From positions 1-64,000 of the forward strand of contig CAMWQM010000002.1 in NCBI GenBank assembly GCA_947176375.1: a stretch of DNA of 64,000 nt, read 5' to 3'. This DNA is from an uncultured Helicobacteraceae bacterium (lineage in GTDB: Bacteria > Campylobacterota > Campylobacteria > Campylobacterales > Helicobacteraceae). This document shows positions 61,574-64,000 of the stretch, in pieces. The position numbers were made by a program, and so were the translations under genes. Every line of letters starts with the position of its first letter. Within the stretch, counting starts at the first letter, position 1. The notes beneath the pieces are model-generated. The model had not been told where the DNA came from. It made no database searches and saw only the letters and a program-made list of their open reading frames with translations.

Positions 61574-64000
61574 ATGAATATTTTTAAGATTCTCTTTGCA
61601 TCGCTTTATGTAGCGATTCCTCTTATGGGAATATATGCAATTCTAATTGCAGTGGCAACTTTTATAGAAAATGATTATGGTAGTAATGCTGCTAGAGCGC
61701 TAATTTATAATACTTGGTTTTTTAATTTTTTGCATATTTGGCTATTAGTTGTGCTTATTGGTGTTATGTTTCGTTATAAGTTATTGCAAAACAAAAAATA
61801 TGCCTCATTTGTTCTGCATTTGTCGTTTGTTGTGATAATTATTGGTGCTGGTGTAACTAGATTTTTCGGAGTTGAAGGAACTATGCACATACGAGAGGGT
61901 GAGGAAGTAAGCAGTTTTACAAGTATGGAAAATTATTTAAATATTATGGTTAGCGATAATGGCGCTAAATATATAATCCATATTCCCACAAATATAAGTT
62001 ATGCTACAAATAGAATGTTGAGCGAAAAAGTTGCTTTTGGCGATAAAAGTTTTAAAATCAAATCAAATAGCATAAGCAAAATGAATAATGATAAGGCAGA
62101 TTCTACTTCTATTATCGATGGTTTTATAGAATATAGTGGGAAGGAGATTCCATTTGAGCTAATAGGTGGTAGCGGAATTGGCGAGGATAAGATTATTAGC
62201 ATTGATGATAATGTTGATATTATAATGAATTGGGGTGCTAGAGAGATTATGCTAGATTTTTCAATCAAGCTTGATGATTTCATCTTGAAGCGATACCCCG
62301 GCTCAATGGCACCATCATCTTATGAATCTAAAATTACTCTTTTTGATAAAGCAAAAGATTTGACTATGCCCTATGAGATATATATGAATCATACGCTTGA
62401 TTATAAAGGTTATAGATTCTTTCAATCTTCCTATGATGCAGATGAGGGTGGGACAATCTTAAGTGTGAATAATGACCCAGGTAAGATTCCAACCTATCTT
62501 GGCTATATTTTGTTAGTGATTGGTTCAGTTTGGATTCTATTTGCTTCTAATTCTAGGTTTAAGAAATTAAGTAGATTCTTGCAGTCTCAAAATATTTATA
62601 GCCTTATTTTTATAGCCTTATTTATTGGCTTTAATTTGCCGCTAAATGCGCAAGAAAAAGCAGAATCTAATACAACCAAAATAGAATCTAAACCTAGCGA
62701 GATAGAATCCAAATCTAATCTCTCCACTTCTAGCAATATTAATTCAATAGAATCTAGCGTGGTTAATCATCTTGATTTGTTGAAAAATAACTCCAAAGAG
62801 CACGCAAAGCTTTTTGGGGAGTTGCAGATTCAAGATTTTGGCGGGAGGGTTAAGCCGCTTGATACATTAGCTAGTGATTTTGTGCATAAAATCACAAAGA
62901 AAAATAATTTTCTAGGATTTAGTAATACACAAATCATATTAGGAATGTTAGTTTATCCAAATGAATGGAAATATGTGAAAATGATAAAGGTCTCTACACC
63001 GCAGTTAAAGGAGATTCTAGGAGTTGATGAAAATAGTAGTCATGTGTCTTTTATGGATTTGTTAGAAGATAGCGGGGCATATAAACTTACAAATTATGCA
63101 GAGGAGGCAAATAGAAAGAAACCGCAAGAGCGAAGTAAATTTGATAATGATGTGTTAGATGTCGATGAGCGAATAAATCTAGCTTATGGAATTTATACTG
63201 CAACGTTTTTAAAAATGCTTCCCGTCCCGCAAAGTGGTGAAATGTGGCTATCACCTATGGATATGTTAGATTTTAGTGGAGAGGAATTAAGAGCAAAAAT
63301 AGAAAATCTACTGCAAAACTATTTTAGTGGTGTTGATGAAGGTGTTTTAGATAATAATTGGGCTAAAGCAAATGAGGCGTTAGAAGCGATTAAAACCTAT
63401 CAAAAAGAAAATAGCATAGAGGCACTTTATCTTAATGAAAGTAAGCTAAATGCTGAAATTTTCTTAAACAATACAAATATTTTTAAGCAATTAATCTTGC
63501 CATACCTCGCAATTGGCTTGCTTTCATTTATATTAGTTTTTGTGTATATTTTTAGACCAAAACCTAGTATTAAAAAAGCATTGAAATTATTATACTATTT
63601 ATCAGTTTTTGTAGTAGCCTTGCATTTACTCGCATTGCTTTTAAGGTGGTATGTGTCAAATCATGCTCCTTGGAGCAATGCTTATGAATCTATGCTCTAT
63701 GTCGCATTTACCGCTGGAGTGGCTGGAGTGATATTCTTTAGAAAATCATATTTGGCTATTTCTGCCTCTGTATTTTTAGCAGGAATCTCGCTTTTTGTAG
63801 CAAATCTCGGATTTATGGATCCGCAAATTGGCAATCTAGTGCCTGTGTTAAAATCATATTGGCTAAATATTCATGTATCAGTGATTATTGCTAGTTATGG
63901 ATTTCTTGGGCTTTGCTTTTTACTTGGGATAATCACATTATTATTATTTTTAATCCGAAAGCCGAATCTTTCAAAAGTAGATTCCATAATCAACTCAATC
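61574..64000 (+). CDS. ccsBA: Cytochrome c biogenesis protein CcsBA (fused ResB-ResC), 3' end outside window
   Basis: System II cytochrome c synthase: exports haem and attaches it to apocytochrome c. I read the frame by hand from ATG 61574 (AAGGATAAAG upstream), open for 809 codons to the window end. The N-terminal ResB part has membrane segments (ASLYVAIPLMGIYAILIAVA) and a large periplasmic domain; a linker near 355-400 is built from Glu-Ser-Lys repeats. The ResC part begins near 640; the WWD-like haem site is LRWYVSNHAPWSNAYESMLY, followed by FMDPQIGNLVPVLKSYWL. Follows the HP0377-like gene by 11 bases. Confidence 0.93.
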   Translation, partial: MNIFKILFASLYVAIPLMGIYAILIAVATFIENDYGSNAARALIYNTWFFNFLHIWLLVVLIGVMFRYKLLQNKKYASFVLHLSFVVIIIGAGVTRFFGVEGTMHIREGEEVSSFTSMENYLNIMVSDNGAKYIIHIPTNISYATNRMLSEKVAFGDKSFKIKSNSISKMNNDKADSTSIIDGFIEYSGKEIPFELIGGSGIGEDKIISIDDNVDIIMNWGAREIMLDFSIKLDDFILKRYPGSMAPSSYESKITLFDKAKDLTMPYEIYMNHTLDYKGYRFFQSSYDADEGGTILSVNNDPGKIPTYLGYILLVIGSVWILFASNSRFKKLSRFLQSQNIYSLIFIALFIGFNLPLNAQEKAESNTTKIESKPSEIESKSNLSTSSNINSIESSVVNHLDLLKNNSKEHAKLFGELQIQDFGGRVKPLDTLASDFVHKITKKNNFLGFSNTQIILGMLVYPNEWKYVKMIKVSTPQLKEILGVDENSSHVSFMDLLEDSGAYKLTNYAEEANRKKPQERSKFDNDVLDVDERINLAYGIYTATFLKMLPVPQSGEMWLSPMDMLDFSGEELRAKIENLLQNYFSGVDEGVLDNNWAKANEALEAIKTYQKENSIEALYLNESKLNAEIFLNNTNIFKQLILPYLAIGLLSFILVFVYIFRPKPSIKKALKLLYYLSVFVVALHLLALLLRWYVSNHAPWSNAYESMLYVAFTAGVAGVIFFRKSYLAISASVFLAGISLFVANLGFMDPQIGNLVPVLKSYWLNIHVSVIIASYGFLGLCFLLGIITLLLFLIRKPNLSKVDSIINSI

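Noticed and set aside
1-64000. CRISPR arrays, tRNA and rRNA genes
   Set aside because: I looked for regularly spaced repeats and for the tRNA T-loop GTTCGAATC-type signature and saw none that fold convincingly; RNase P RNA is the only structural RNA I can support.
1-64000. Insertion sequences or prophage explaining the decayed regions
   Set aside because: No transposase, integrase or phage gene remnant and no long terminal inverted repeats with target duplications were recognisable.

Overview
The window is AT-rich (roughly 30% G+C) and its gene content and order point to a Helicobacter of the enterohepatic type. Blocks matching known H. pylori gene order include rsmE / small membrane protein / hemH / thioredoxin-like lipoprotein / ccsBA, kchA-rpmB, pgbA-glcD, csd4 beside a FliS co-chaperone-like gene, and rplM-rpsI. 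An unlinked PglB oligosaccharyltransferase, a futalosine-pathway enzyme (mqnE) and a group III truncated haemoglobin fit H. pullorum/H. canadensis-like species. The species assignment is an inference.

Layout. 1-2819: a partial saccharopine-dehydrogenase-family gene (-) and gltS (+). 3044-11600: a housekeeping block (mraY-murD, gpmI, a TRL-like lipoprotein, pglB) flanked by two decayed pieces of one type I restriction gene (hsdR) in opposite orientations. 11724-19730: a GNAT gene, a gene-poor decayed stretch, a small gene with a poly-G tract, rplM-rpsI, argB, a 2-hydroxyacid dehydrogenase and an unusual cold-shock/pseudo-receiver protein. 19857-28182: ftsK, ilvE, a prohibitin-family protein, hisIE, small membrane proteins and an S1 protein. 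28340-33918: co-chaperone-like gene, csd4, haemoglobin, mqnE and an MFS transporter. 34081-45589: D-lactate dehydrogenase, rny, 5-FCL, pgbA, glcD, flavodoxin, a META lipoprotein, thioredoxin and YeiH. 45672-45990: RNase P RNA. 46360-50370: a small, partly broken regulon with MerR-type promoters. 50725-55951: a phase-variable type IIG restriction-modification locus. 55990-64000: argJ, kchA, rpmB, rsmE, hemH and the start of ccsBA.

How genes connect. argB and argJ serve arginine synthesis. mraY, murD and csd4 serve peptidoglycan synthesis and shaping. hemH, the thioredoxin-like lipoprotein and ccsBA serve haem and cytochrome c maturation. gltS, glcD, the D-lactate dehydrogenase and mqnE fit a respiratory, amino-acid and organic-acid-using lifestyle.

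Most interesting signals: (1) a type IIG enzyme followed by two further target-recognition modules, joined through a G9 tract and a (GA)8 tract, so slippage gives proteins with one, two or three modules; (2) an hsdR pseudogene whose two halves abut exactly in homology but lie 7.7 kb apart and inverted; (3) a very abundant TAGATTCT/AGAATCTA motif, in coding linkers, between genes, and as inverted pairs forming likely terminators; (4) in-frame repeat insertions inside enzymes; (5) two promoters with TTGACA, a 19-bp spacer and a shared palindromic core, close to a truncated MerR gene.
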